A DNA stretch of 51,329 nt from BP-133 sp040756995 (GTDB lineage Bacteria > Actinomycetota > Acidimicrobiia > IMCC26256 > BP-133): assembly GCA_040756995.1 (NCBI GenBank), contig JBFLYK010000045.1:1-51329 (forward strand). Direction: 5' to 3'. Positions within the stretch are counted from its first letter, which is position 1. The number at the start of each line of letters is the position of its first letter. A program made the translations under genes and the position numbers. This document shows, piece by piece, positions 1-8,117 of this stretch. Below the pieces are notes generated by a model that saw only the letters and a program-made list of their open reading frames with translations, was not told where the DNA came from and made no database searches.

Positions 1-10
1 GCTGGAGGCC

Positions 11-1432
11 CTATAGGGGCCCTGGGCGCGACCGGTCGCGCTTGGGCACCGACCCCTCCCGGCAGGTGGCGACGAAGCGGGCGACGGCGCCGGGGTCGCC
101 CCCGGGGTGGTGGTGGAGGTAGGTGGCCAGGAGCGTTGGGCTGGCGAAGCCGTCGGGGCGTTCGCCGAACCGGCTGTGGAAGAGCAGGGCGTCGCCGGCC
201 GGGGAGATCGTGGAGTAGTGGAACTCGTGGCCCCGCACCACGGTTCCGGGATCGCCGATGGGGGACGGGGCGGTCACCGTCGCCGCCCGGTAGCCGAGCG
301 TCAGGCGGCCGGTCATCTCGGCGTCGGCCGGCACGACGCCGGCCATCGCCCGTCCGTCGAGGGACCGGCACAGCCAGAGGAGCCCGCCGCACTCCGCCCA
401 GACGGGCAGGCCGCTCCCGATCCGGCGCCGGACGTCGTCGAGCATGGGCTCGTTGGCGGCCAGGTCGGCGGCGTAGACCTCGGGAAAGCCGCCGCCGGCG
501 ATGAGCCCGTCCACCGCTTCGGGGAGCGCCTCGTCCCGGAGGGGATCGAACGGCACCACCTCGGCGCCCGCCGCCACCAGCGCATCGAGCGTGTCGGTGT
601 AGGTGAAGGTGAACGCCGCTCCGGCGGCCACGGCGATCCGGATCGGCCCCGCCGCTCGTCCTTCACCGCCCGGCGCCATCGACCCGCCGCCCGCCGGAGC
701 CGGGAGCGGGACCGGCCCGACGTGCATCGCCGGCGCCGAGGCGGCCAGCCGGAGCACGGCGTCGAGGTCGACCTGTTCGGCCACGGCGGCGGCCAGGCGG
801 TCGAGGGCTTCGGCCACGGCGGCGGGCCGCTCGGCCACCGGGACCAGGCCGAGGTGGCGGTCACGCCAGGTCAGGCGGTCGTCGCGGCCCAACGCGCCGA
901 GCACCGGCACCGCCAGCGGCGCCAGTGCCTCCCGGAGCTGAACCTCATGGGCCGGCGAACCCACCTGGTTGAGGACGACGCCGCCGAGCCGCACCGACCG
1001 GTCGAAGGTACCGAAGCCGTGGACCAGCGCCGCCACCGACGCCGACATCGCTCCGGCGTCGACCACCAGCACGACCGGTGCGTCCAGCATCCGGGCCACG
1101 TCGGCCGTCGACGACGGCGTCCCGTCGGCCGACCCGTCGAAGAGGCCCATCACGCCTTCGACGACGAGGACGTCGGCGCCGTCCGCCGCCCGCCCGGCCA
1201 GCGCCGGAATCACCTCCGCCCCGCACAGCCAGGCGTCGAGGTTCCGGGGCGGCCGCCCGCAGGCCAGGGCGTGGTAGCCGGGATCGATGAAGTCCGGCCC
1301 CACCTTGGCCGCCGCCGGCCGGTGCCCGGCCCGCCGCAGCGCCGCCAGCAGCCCGGTGGCCACCGTCGTCTTGCCGACGCCGGAATGGGTTCCGGCCACC
1401 ACGAGCCGGGGGCCGAGAACAGTTGAAGTCAT
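11..1432 (-). CDS. cobB: Cobyrinate a,c-diamide synthase (CobB/CbiA)
   Basis: ATP- and glutamine-dependent amidation of the a and c side chains of (hydrogeno)cobyrinate in cobalamin synthesis. The 473-residue product has an N-terminal P-loop GTHSGVGKTT at residues 14-23, as in the dethiobiotin synthetase-like ATPase domain. Its C-terminal half is a class I glutamine amidotransferase with the nucleophile motif AECGGLLWLC and the later GHEFHYS histidine motif. The frame stays open 88 codons further upstream, but that part translates the riboswitch region and is not protein-like. The ATG at 1432 places the P-loop at the usual distance from the N-terminus. It diverges from the cobalt-uptake genes, so the locus is a cobalamin/cobalt module. 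CobB (aerobic) and CbiA (anaerobic) cannot be separated from sequence alone, although nearby cbiX favours the cobalt-early route. Confidence 0.95.
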   Translation of the reverse strand: MTSTVLGPRLVVAGTHSGVGKTTVATGLLAALRRAGHRPAAAKVGPDFIDPGYHALACGRPPRNLDAWLCGAEVIPALAGRAADGADVLVVEGVMGLFDGSADGTPSSTADVARMLDAPVVLVVDAGAMSASVAALVHGFGTFDRSVRLGGVVLNQVGSPAHEVQLREALAPLAVPVLGALGRDDRLTWRDRHLGLVPVAERPAAVAEALDRLAAAVAEQVDLDAVLRLAASAPAMHVGPVPLPAPAGGGSMAPGGEGRAAGPIRIAVAAGAAFTFTYTDTLDALVAAGAEVVPFDPLRDEALPEAVDGLIAGGGFPEVYAADLAANEPMLDDVRRRIGSGLPVWAECGGLLWLCRSLDGRAMAGVVPADAEMTGRLTLGYRAATVTAPSPIGDPGTVVRGHEFHYSTISPAGDALLFHSRFGERPDGFASPTLLATYLHHHPGGDPGAVARFVATCREGSVPKRDRSRPGPL

Positions 1433-1479
1433 GGCCCGCCGAACGTAGCCCGAAGGGGAGTGAACAGTTACAGTGTCCG

Positions 1480-1638
1480 CCGTTGCGGACGGGAAGCCGG
1501 TGCGAATCCGGCGCGGTCCCGCCACTGTGACCGGGAAGCAGACCTCGAAGGGCCACTGGGCAACCGCCCGGGAAGGTGAGGCGAGCGATGATCCGGAGCC
1601 AGGAGACCGGCCGCAATGGAACGGGAGGCGCCCGTTCC
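1480..1638 (+). promoter_or_regulatory. Cobalamin riboswitch upstream of cbtB
   Basis: The conserved B12-box core lies at 1496-1528 and ends in GCCACTGT; the conserved 3' element (gccaggagaccggcc) is at 1598-1612. A closing P1 helix can be drawn between 1480-1488 and 1611-1619 with one G-U pair. An 8-bp hairpin at 1618-1638 follows at once and shares two bases with the 3' strand of P1, so the two could be mutually exclusive. The Shine-Dalgarno ggaggagg of cbtB lies at 1651-1658. There is no T-run, so control is more likely at translation than by intrinsic termination; that mechanism is inferred. Confidence 0.92.
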
Positions 1639-1664
1639 GCCCACGAGGATGGAGGAGGCACTCG

Positions 1665-1868
1665 ATGTCGACGATCACCGCAGCGGCCCGCAACACCGCT
1701 GTTCAGCTGCCGATCTGGGCCTGGCTGGCCATGGCGCTGGCTCTGGCCACCCTCTACGCCGTGACGTTCGACAACGGCTTCCTCTCCTCGGCCGTGACCA
1801 ACTCCGGCATGTACCTCCACGAGCTGTTCCACGACGGGCGCCACCTCCTCGGCGTCCCCTGCCACTAG
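1665..1868 (+). CDS. cbtB: CbtB, small cobalt transporter subunit
   Basis: A 67-residue protein with one transmembrane helix at about residues 16-33 and a histidine-containing C-terminal tail (YLHELFHDGRH, ending PCH). This is the usual form of CbtB, the small partner of CbtA in B12-regulated cobalt uptake. The ATG at 1665 sits 6 bases after a strong ggaggagg ribosome site. The frame is open upstream to 1473, but that stretch is the riboswitch. cbtA follows 37 bases downstream, and the pair is typically under cobalamin control, as here. Confidence 0.9.
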   Translation: MSTITAAARNTAVQLPIWAWLAMALALATLYAVTFDNGFLSSAVTNSGMYLHELFHDGRHLLGVPCH

Positions 1869-1905
1869 TCGCCGGCCCGGCCGGCCTCTTTCCCGGTCGC
1901 CCGCC

Positions 1906-2733
1906 ATGTGGAAGCGCTTCGACCCGTCGCGTCCGCTGGCCGTCCTCATCGGTGCCGTCATCGCCGGCCTCCTGGCCGGCCTGGTGGCGTCCGTCCTGCT
2001 GACGTTCACGGCCGAGCCGGTCATCGACCGGGCCATCGCCCTGGAGGAGAGCCGCCACGCCGCCGAGCAGCACCACCCGGCGGAATCCGAGGGCGGCGAA
2101 CCCGAGCTGGTCTCCCGCTCGGAGCAGAAGGGCGTGGGCCGGTTCGCCGGCTACGGCCTCGGCGGCGCGGCCTACGGCGTGCTCTTCGCCATCGCCTTCC
2201 TCGCCCTCCGCCGCCGGCCCGGCGCCGGCCGGGGCGACGAAGTCGACGGCGCCTTCCGCCACGCCCTCGTGGCCGGCGGCTTCATGGCCACCGCCTTCAC
2301 CGTGATGCCCTTCCTCAAGTACCCGCCGAACCCGCCGGCGGTCGGCGATCCGGCCACGATCTCCGAACGGCAGTGGAAGTACCTCGCCCTCATCTTCCTG
2401 TCGCTGGTCGTCCTCTCGGCCGGCGCCCGGCTCTCAACCCGGCTCCGGCAGCGACAGTGGGTCGATCACGAGCGGCTCATCGCCGTCGGCCTGGCCGTCG
2501 TCGTGCCGCTCGGGGTGCTGTGCGCCGCCCTGCCGCCCTTCCCCGACCCGATCGAGATCCCGGCCAACCTCCTGTGGCGCTTCCGGATCGCCTCCCTGGG
2601 CGGCAACCTCCTGCTGTGGACGGTCCTGGCCGTGACGTTCGGCGCCGCCGCCGTCCGCCGGGAGCGGGAACTGGCCGGAGCGGCCTCGGAGGCGACGGCG
2701 GGGGCGGCGCTCCGCCCGGCCACCACGCCGTGA
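1906..2733 (+). CDS. cbtA: CbtA, cobalt transporter membrane subunit
   Basis: A 275-residue membrane protein. Hydrophobic segments lie near residues 10-32, 85-105, 120-140, 160-180, 190-215 and 230-250. The first is a glycine-rich helix (AVLIGAVIAGLLAGLVASV), as is usual for CbtA. Residues 45-70 form a charged loop with several His and Glu. The gene lies between cbtB and cbiX. Its stop codon overlaps the GTG of cbiX (GTGA at 2730-2733), so the two are probably translationally coupled. The transport role rests on family knowledge and on the riboswitch context. Confidence 0.88.
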   Translation: MWKRFDPSRPLAVLIGAVIAGLLAGLVASVLLTFTAEPVIDRAIALEESRHAAEQHHPAESEGGEPELVSRSEQKGVGRFAGYGLGGAAYGVLFAIAFLALRRRPGAGRGDEVDGAFRHALVAGGFMATAFTVMPFLKYPPNPPAVGDPATISERQWKYLALIFLSLVVLSAGARLSTRLRQRQWVDHERLIAVGLAVVVPLGVLCAALPPFPDPIEIPANLLWRFRIASLGGNLLLWTVLAVTFGAAAVRRERELAGAASEATAGAALRPATTP

Positions 2734-3626
2734 CGAGCGCCCCCCCGGCGGCCGGCACGACGCAGGCGGCCTCCGCCGACGGTCTGCTCCTCGTCGGCCA
2801 CGGCTCCCGGTCCGGTGACGGGGCGGCCGAGATGCACGCCCTCGCCCGGCTCGTCCGGGCCGCTCTTCCCCATGTGGCCGTCGACGTCGGGTTCCTCGAG
2901 ATGAGCGACCCGCCCGCCGGGCCCGTCCTCGACCGGCTGGCCGCCGCCGGCTGCCGCCGGGTCGTGGTGCTGCCGCTGGTCCTCCTCGGCGCCGGCCACG
3001 CCAAGAGTGACGTCCCCGCCCTCGTCCTCGAGGCCCGGCAGCGCCACCCCGATCTCCACCTCCACTTCGGCAGCCCGCTCGGCGTCTCCCGCGACCTCGT
3101 CGAGGTGCTCGGCGGTTCGCTGGCCGCCGCCGGCGGCTCGGGCCTGCCGCTGCTGCTGATCGCCCGGGGCACGTCCGATCCCGACGCCAACGGCGACGCC
3201 CACAAGGTCACCCGCCTCCTCGGGGAATGGGTCGGGGCGCCGTTCGTGCACACGGCCTTCACCGGCGTCACGGCCCCGAACGTGGCGGACGGGCTGGACG
3301 TCTTCGCCCGCCTCGGCCACGCCCGCATGGCCGTGGCCTTCTGGTTCCTCTGCACCGGGGTGCTGGTCGAACGGGCCCGGGCGGAGATCGCCGCCTTCTC
3401 GGCCGCCACGGGCGTCGAAGTGGTCGACGCCGGCTACCTCGGCCCCGACCCCCGCCTCGTCCCGGCCATCGTCGAGCGCTATTCCGAGGCCGTGCGCGGC
3501 ATCCCGGCCGTCAACTGCGACCTCTGCGCCTACCGGGCGCCGTGGCCCGGTCGGGAGGACCGCCAGGGGCAGCCGATCGGTGTCGGCCACTCCCACCTGG
3601 CCGTGGAGCACCGCCACCACCACTAG
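2730..3626 (+). CDS. cbiX: CbiX-type sirohydrochlorin cobaltochelatase
   Basis: Inserts Co2+ into sirohydrochlorin, the first committed step of the early-cobalt cobalamin pathway. The 298-residue protein opens with the chelatase motif LLLVGHGSR at about residues 20-28 and contains two CbiX/SirB-like halves. It ends in a Cys/His-rich tail (NCDLCAYR, then HSHLAVEHRHHH), which probably handles cobalt. The frame is open upstream through cbtA, but the GTG at 2730 overlapping the cbtA stop is the natural start. Together with cbtBA it forms a riboswitch-controlled import-and-insertion operon. Confidence 0.92.
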   Translation: MTSAPPAAGTTQAASADGLLLVGHGSRSGDGAAEMHALARLVRAALPHVAVDVGFLEMSDPPAGPVLDRLAAAGCRRVVVLPLVLLGAGHAKSDVPALVLEARQRHPDLHLHFGSPLGVSRDLVEVLGGSLAAAGGSGLPLLLIARGTSDPDANGDAHKVTRLLGEWVGAPFVHTAFTGVTAPNVADGLDVFARLGHARMAVAFWFLCTGVLVERARAEIAAFSAATGVEVVDAGYLGPDPRLVPAIVERYSEAVRGIPAVNCDLCAYRAPWPGREDRQGQPIGVGHSHLAVEHRHHH

Positions 3627-3759
3627 AGCCGCCGGTTCCACAGACCCAGCACCGGTCGTCGGTACCGAACCACGTCACGCTGCAGGCCGCGCAGCCGTGC
3701 AGCCGGCTCTCCGCTTCCGCGCCATAGGCCGTCTCGATGGCCCACTCCACCGCGCCCAC
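3511..3759 (-). CDS. Possible small zinc-ribbon protein overlapping cbiX
   Basis: This minus-strand frame encodes about 82 residues. Near the N-terminus it has two CxxC knuckles (CAAC and CWVC) eleven residues apart, a rubredoxin-like zinc-ribbon pattern. The zinc part lies outside cbiX at about 3630-3710; only the Gly/Arg/Pro-rich C-terminal half overlaps the cbiX 3' end, by 116 bases. A GTG at 3759 would place it 40 bases after the PH-like gene on the same strand. No ribosome site is evident. A large convergent overlap is unusual, so the C-terminus may be wrong, or the frame may be spurious. Confidence 0.4.
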   Translation of the reverse strand: MGAVEWAIETAYGAEAESRLHGCAACSVTWFGTDDRCWVCGTGGSSGGGGAPRPGGSGRHRSAAPGGPPDRATAPGRRRGRS

Positions 3760-3799
3760 GGTACTCAGGGAGCCGGGCGCCACGCGGAACGGCGAATCG

Positions 3800-4111
3800 T
3801 TACGCGGCGCTGAAGCGGGCCAGGGCGACCTGGCGGCGGAGCTGCTGCAGCGCTTCACTCCGCTCGGTGCTCGGGCGGTACCTCAGGCGGACGGACTGGC
3901 CGTCGAGGGCGATGAAGACATCGTGGGCGTCGAACGTCGCCGCCCGGATGCGCCCGTAGGCGTAGCGCGTGTAGCGGCCGCCGACGCTCAGATAGAAGGC
4001 CCGGGACGTGACGACCAGCGGGGTCGGTTTGCCGTTCACGCCCTCGACGACGTCCTCGGCGAGGACACGCTCGCCGTCCTCCATCAAGCCCCGGATCGCC
4101 GTCGTGCTCAT
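3800..4111 (-). CDS. Small PH-like domain protein, unknown function
   Basis: A 103-residue protein with alternating hydrophobic beta-strand patterning: an LVVTSRAFYLSV strand pair, a TRYAYGRI strand and a VFIALDGQSVRL strand, then a C-terminal helix. This is the layout of bacterial PH-like (bPH/YokE-type) domains. There is no signal peptide or membrane segment. The ATG start (MSTTAIRGLM) leaves 154 bases to the divergent lipoprotein gene at 4278. The role is unknown; the fold assignment is by pattern only. Confidence 0.7.
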   Translation of the reverse strand: MSTTAIRGLMEDGERVLAEDVVEGVNGKPTPLVVTSRAFYLSVGGRYTRYAYGRIRAATFDAHDVFIALDGQSVRLRYRPSTERSEALQQLRRQVALARFSAA

Positions 4112-4277
4112 GCCGTCGATATCGGCCGCCGATCACCGAAGTTGAACGGCGACCGACGCATTCGTCGCCCCCGGGGGAGATCACTGCTACAGACCGGGGA
4201 CCATTTGGCCGACGATCTCCGGGACACCTCGCCGCTTCGGCGCGGTCGCCGTCCTTTTCGAGCCTTTGGAGACACCT

Positions 4278-5165
4278 GTGCCCCGGTTCCGCCGTGCCGC
4301 TGCCGCCGCCACTCTTTCTCTGCTGACCCTGGCCGCCTGCGGTGGCGGGGAACCGGCGTCGAAGTCCGCCGCTCCCGCCGACAAGGCCGGGTCGTCGTCG
4401 ACGACGACGACCACCGCCGCTCCGACGCCGCTCGACCTGGTGCTGGCCTCCTCCGACAAGGTCGCCGACACCAGCACGATGCGGTTCACCATGACCATGG
4501 GCGTGCCCCAGGGTTCCTTCACCGCCGAAGGCGCCATGGACACCCGGGGCCCGCTGATGAGCATGACGATGGACATGGCGTCGCTCATCCCGCCGGCGGA
4601 GCGCAAGGCCGGAACCAAGGTTGAGATGGTTCTGACCGACCAGGCGATGTACATGCAGTACCCCGGCCTGGCGGCCGAGACCGGCGGCAAGCACTGGCTC
4701 CGCTTCGATCTCGCCACCCTGGGCGAGGGCAACCCGCTGAAGCCGATGATCGACCAGATGCGGGAGGCGGACCCGAGCAAGAACGTCGCCGTCCTCGAGG
4801 GCGCCCAGGACGTCACCACGGTGGGGGCCGAGGACGTCCGGGGCGTGGCGACCACCCACTACAAGTTCACCGTCGACCTGCGGAAGGCGATGAGCCAGAT
4901 TCCCGAGAACCTCCGGACGCTCGTGTCCGACGGGCTGTCGCGGCTCGGGACGACGACGATGCCCGCCGAGGTGTGGCTCGACGCCGACGGCCTCCCTCGG
5001 CGGATGGCCTACGAGATGTCGATGTCGCTGGGGGCCGGCGCTCCGCCCATGACCTTCCGCGTCAGCATGGACATGTTCGACTTCGGCCAGCCCGTCACCG
5101 TGACGCCGCCGGCCGACAACGACGTCGTCGACGGCGGTGACCTCTTCGGCGCCTTGGAGGGCTAA
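4278..5165 (+). CDS. LppX/LprG-like lipoprotein
   Basis: A 295-residue exported lipoprotein with signal peptide and lipobox LAAC at about residues 15-18, followed by a Ser/Thr/Ala linker. The body repeats amphipathic beta-strands (MRFTMTMGVPQG, STAEGAMDTRG-like, VWLDADGLPRRM), as in the LppX_LprAFG family of half-barrel carriers of acyl lipids. The GTG at 4278 is preferred over the TTG at 4266 because ggag at 4268-4271 is spaced 6 bases from it. A second lipoprotein follows 35 bases later. Lipid binding is an inference from the family. Confidence 0.82.
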   Translation: MPRFRRAAAAATLSLLTLAACGGGEPASKSAAPADKAGSSSTTTTTAAPTPLDLVLASSDKVADTSTMRFTMTMGVPQGSFTAEGAMDTRGPLMSMTMDMASLIPPAERKAGTKVEMVLTDQAMYMQYPGLAAETGGKHWLRFDLATLGEGNPLKPMIDQMREADPSKNVAVLEGAQDVTTVGAEDVRGVATTHYKFTVDLRKAMSQIPENLRTLVSDGLSRLGTTTMPAEVWLDADGLPRRMAYEMSMSLGAGAPPMTFRVSMDMFDFGQPVTVTPPADNDVVDGGDLFGALEG

Positions 5166-5200
5166 AGGGACGGTCGCCCCAGGCCGAGACATAGGCCGTG

Positions 5201-5779
5201 ATGTCTACGACCCGCTTCCGTTGGGCGGCCCTCGCCGTCCTGGCAACCGTGACGCTGGCCGGCTGCACCAGCGGCGGAGACGGGAAGTCGACCGAGCTCG
5301 GCGAGGCCCTGAAGATCTCGGTGCCGGAGGGCTATCTGCTCCAGCCCGACGAGGTGGGCGACACCGGCCCGTCCGACCTCGAGAAGGCGGTCCGTGACGA
5401 CGGCGAGGACGACGCCCGCGACGTCCTCACCCGCACCCGCTTCGTGCGGGGCTACCAGCGGATGTGGAGCCGCTCCGACGACGACGAGATCATCGCCTAC
5501 GTGTACCAGTTCGCCGACCACGCCGGCGCGGTGGAGTACACCAACCGCCTGACGGCCGACGCCGGGGCCCAGACCGCCGGCGTGACGATCGAGCGCTTCA
5601 CCGTTCCCAGCATCGCCGGTTCGATCGGCGTCAACGGTTGGGATGCCACCTTCGCCACCTCCACGGTGACGTTCGTCAAGGGCCCCTACTCCGTCCAGAT
5701 GGTGGTCAACGGCTCGTCGCCCACCGGCCTGCAGTCGCTCGTCACGGCGCTGGCCGAGGAGCAGTACTCCCGCCTCTAG
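5201..5779 (+). CDS. Lipoprotein of unknown function
   Basis: A 192-residue protein with signal peptide and lipobox LAGC around residues 18-21, then a globular domain with no recognised motif. It is rich in acidic residues in the middle (SRSDDDEIIAYVYQF), and the C-terminal half looks like alternating strands. Starts at GTG 5198 and ATG 5201 are adjacent; the ATG is chosen. It lies 35 bases after the LppX-like gene in the same direction and could be co-transcribed. The 3' end overlaps the convergent molybdenum hydroxylase gene by 38 bases. Confidence 0.75.
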   Translation: MSTTRFRWAALAVLATVTLAGCTSGGDGKSTELGEALKISVPEGYLLQPDEVGDTGPSDLEKAVRDDGEDDARDVLTRTRFVRGYQRMWSRSDDDEIIAYVYQFADHAGAVEYTNRLTADAGAQTAGVTIERFTVPSIAGSIGVNGWDATFATSTVTFVKGPYSVQMVVNGSSPTGLQSLVTALAEEQYSRL

Positions 5780-8117
5780 CGGCGGTCAGGGCCCGGAACA
5801 CCGCTTCGGGGCTCAGCGGCAGGTCGTCGACGTCGACGCCCAGGGCGTCGGAGACGGCGTTGGCCAGGGCCGCGGCGGCGCCGAGCGTGCCGCCTTCGCC
5901 CACGCCGCGGGCACCGGTGGCGGTGTCGGCCGGGTCCTCGAGGTGGTCGAGCTCGAAACCGGGCAACTCGGCGGCCGACGGCATCAGGTAGTCGGCCAGC
6001 GTCGACGTCTGCAGCTGGCCGTCGTCGTCGTAGACGTGGTGCTCGAACAGGGCGCCGGCGATCCCCTGGGCGACGGCGCCGGCCACCTGCCCCTCGACGA
6101 TGGCGGGGTTGTAGACGCGACCGGCGTCCTCCACGCAGACGAAGCGCCGCACCGCCAACGACCCGGTTTCGGGGTCGACCTCGACGACGGCCGCCTGGGC
6201 ACCGGCGGCGAACGTCCCCCGCCCCGGGTCGTAGCTGCGCGTGGCCTCGAGGCCCGGCTCCTCGCCTTCGGGCAGGCGCTGCGTGTCGAGGTAGGCGGCC
6301 CGGGCGATCGTGGCCACCGCCAGCGACCGGGCCTGCGGTGCGTCGATCGGCCGCACCCGTCCGCCCTCGATGGTCAGGTCGGCCGGGGACGCCTCCAGGA
6401 TGTGGGCGGCGATGCGCAGCACCTTGTCCCGCACCGCTTCGCTGGCCAGCAGGACGGCTCCACCGCCGATGACCGCCTGCCGGGAGGCGAACGCCCCGAA
6501 GCCGAATCCGCCGGTGGCCGTGTCGCCGAGGCGGACCTCGACGTCGTCGTAACCGACGCCCAGCGTGTCGGCGGCGATCTGGGCGAACGTCGTCTCGATG
6601 CCCTGGCCCTGGGCCGAGGCGCCGGTCGACACGGTGACACCGCCGAGGGCGTCGAGCCGGACGGTCACCATTTCGTGGCCGGGGCGGAAGGTCACGCCGG
6701 GCCCGGGCGACGACTTCCCGCCCATACCGGTCAGCTCGTTGTAGACGGCGAAGCCCACGCCGAGGAGCCGGCCCTCGTCCCGGGCGGCCGCCTGCTCGGC
6801 CCGGAACGCCTGGTAGTCAAGGCGTTTCAGGGCGGCGTCGAACACCGCGCCGTAGGTGCGGGAGTCGTGGACCAGCCGGGTGGCGGCCCGGTAGGGGATC
6901 TCGTCGGGGCTGATGAGGTTGATCTGCCGGATCTCGACGGGATCGACGCCGAGGCGGGCGGCGGCGGTGTCGAGCAGCCGCTCCATCACGAAGACCGTGG
7001 CCGGCCGGGCCACACCGCGGTACGGCCCGGCGGGGGCGGTGTTGGTGGCCACGCCCAACACATCGCAGCGGTAATGCTCCAGACGGTAGGGCCCGGGCAG
7101 CAGGCCCCCGGCCATGAGCGGCTCGAGCCCGGCCGTCCAGGGGTAGACCGAGTAGGCCCCGGCGTTGCAGACGGCTTCGGCGATGAGGGCGCACAGGCGC
7201 CCGTCCGCCTCGAAACCCGCCGTCACGTTGTACACGTGGTCGCGGGCGTGGTGGGCGGCGACCATGTGCTCGGAGCGGGATTCCACCCACTTCACCGGCC
7301 GGCCGAGGCGCATGGCCAGCAGGCACAGCACCACCTCCTCCGGGTAGAGCGAGGCTTTGACGCCGAAGCCACCCCCGACGTCGGGGGCGACCACGCGGAT
7401 GTGGTGCTCGGCCAGGCCGAGGAGCACGGCCAGGGCGTGGCGGGCGACGTGGGGAACCTGGGTGCTGCTCCACAGCGTGAGGGAGCGGTCGCCCGGATCC
7501 CACGAGGCCACCGCCGCCCGGGCCTCGAGCGGCGAACCCGCCTGGCGGTTGATGCGGTAGGAACGTTGGAGCACCAGATGGGAGCGGCCCAGAGCGCCTT
7601 CAGGGTCCCCGCCCTCGAAGGTGCGGCGGAGGTAGACGTTGTCGGGGGCGGCCTTGTGCACGACCGCCTCGCCGTCGGTCACGTCGAGGGCCGCCATCGG
7701 GTGGACGACCACGGGCAGCGGCTCGTAGGCGACCTCCACGAGCTCGGCGGCGTCGGCCGCCACCGCCCGGTCCTCCGCCACCACCACCGCCACGGCTTCC
7801 CCGGCGAACCGGGCCTTCGGCCAGGCCAGCAACGGCTGCGACGTCTCGACGTAGCTCTCCAGCTGCGACCGGGCGGTGATCCGCACGCCCACCACCCGGG
7901 GGTCATCGCCTTGCAGCACGGTCACCACACCGGGAACCGCCCGCGCCGCCGTGGTGTCGACGCCGTTCACCGTGGCGTGGGCGAAGGGGCTGCGCACGAA
8001 GGCGGCGTGCAGCATTCCCGGCACCACCAGGTCGCCGACGTAGCGGCCCCGGCCGGTGAGCAGCCGGTAGTCCTCCTTGCGGGGGACCGACGAACCCAGA
8101 ATCGGCTGGCCGGTCAC
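5742..8117 (-). CDS. Xanthine dehydrogenase-family molybdenum hydroxylase, large subunit
   Basis: A 791-residue molybdopterin-cytosine-dinucleotide-binding subunit of the aldehyde oxidase/xanthine dehydrogenase/CoxL superfamily. The N-terminal domain is at about 10-125. The cofactor-binding domain carries VGGGFG at 247-252 and PYRGVARP at 365-372, and GVGEGG is at 738-743, where Glu741 is the expected catalytic base. The active-site loop is not the AYxCSFR of form I CO dehydrogenase, so the substrate is unknown. The GTG at 8117 overlaps the stop of the upstream SDR gene (GTGA), although the frame is open further upstream. No FAD or 2Fe-2S subunit lies in the window, so partners must be encoded elsewhere. 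Confidence 0.88.
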   Translation of the reverse strand: MTGQPILGSSVPRKEDYRLLTGRGRYVGDLVVPGMLHAAFVRSPFAHATVNGVDTTAARAVPGVVTVLQGDDPRVVGVRITARSQLESYVETSQPLLAWPKARFAGEAVAVVVAEDRAVAADAAELVEVAYEPLPVVVHPMAALDVTDGEAVVHKAAPDNVYLRRTFEGGDPEGALGRSHLVLQRSYRINRQAGSPLEARAAVASWDPGDRSLTLWSSTQVPHVARHALAVLLGLAEHHIRVVAPDVGGGFGVKASLYPEEVVLCLLAMRLGRPVKWVESRSEHMVAAHHARDHVYNVTAGFEADGRLCALIAEAVCNAGAYSVYPWTAGLEPLMAGGLLPGPYRLEHYRCDVLGVATNTAPAGPYRGVARPATVFVMERLLDTAAARLGVDPVEIRQINLISPDEIPYRAATRLVHDSRTYGAVFDAALKRLDYQAFRAEQAAARDEGRLLGVGFAVYNELTGMGGKSSPGPGVTFRPGHEMVTVRLDALGGVTVSTGASAQGQGIETTFAQIAADTLGVGYDDVEVRLGDTATGGFGFGAFASRQAVIGGGAVLLASEAVRDKVLRIAAHILEASPADLTIEGGRVRPIDAPQARSLAVATIARAAYLDTQRLPEGEEPGLEATRSYDPGRGTFAAGAQAAVVEVDPETGSLAVRRFVCVEDAGRVYNPAIVEGQVAGAVAQGIAGALFEHHVYDDDGQLQTSTLADYLMPSAAELPGFELDHLEDPADTATGARGVGEGGTLGAAAALANAVSDALGVDVDDLPLSPEAVFRALTAARGGSTAPRPAP

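Noticed and set aside
107..1426. Long open frame opposite cobB
   Set aside because: Its translation is Arg/His/Gly/Pro-rich with no domain; it is the antisense shadow of a GC-rich gene whose motifs are clear on the other strand.
1908..2729. N-terminal extension of cbiX across cbtA
   Set aside because: Open in frame but Arg/Pro-rich and overlapping the membrane protein CbtA; the GTG at 2730 gives a normal CbiX.
5742..8117. Form I CO dehydrogenase large subunit (CoxL)
   Set aside because: The AYxCSFR active-site loop is absent; the protein belongs to the wider hydroxylase family only.
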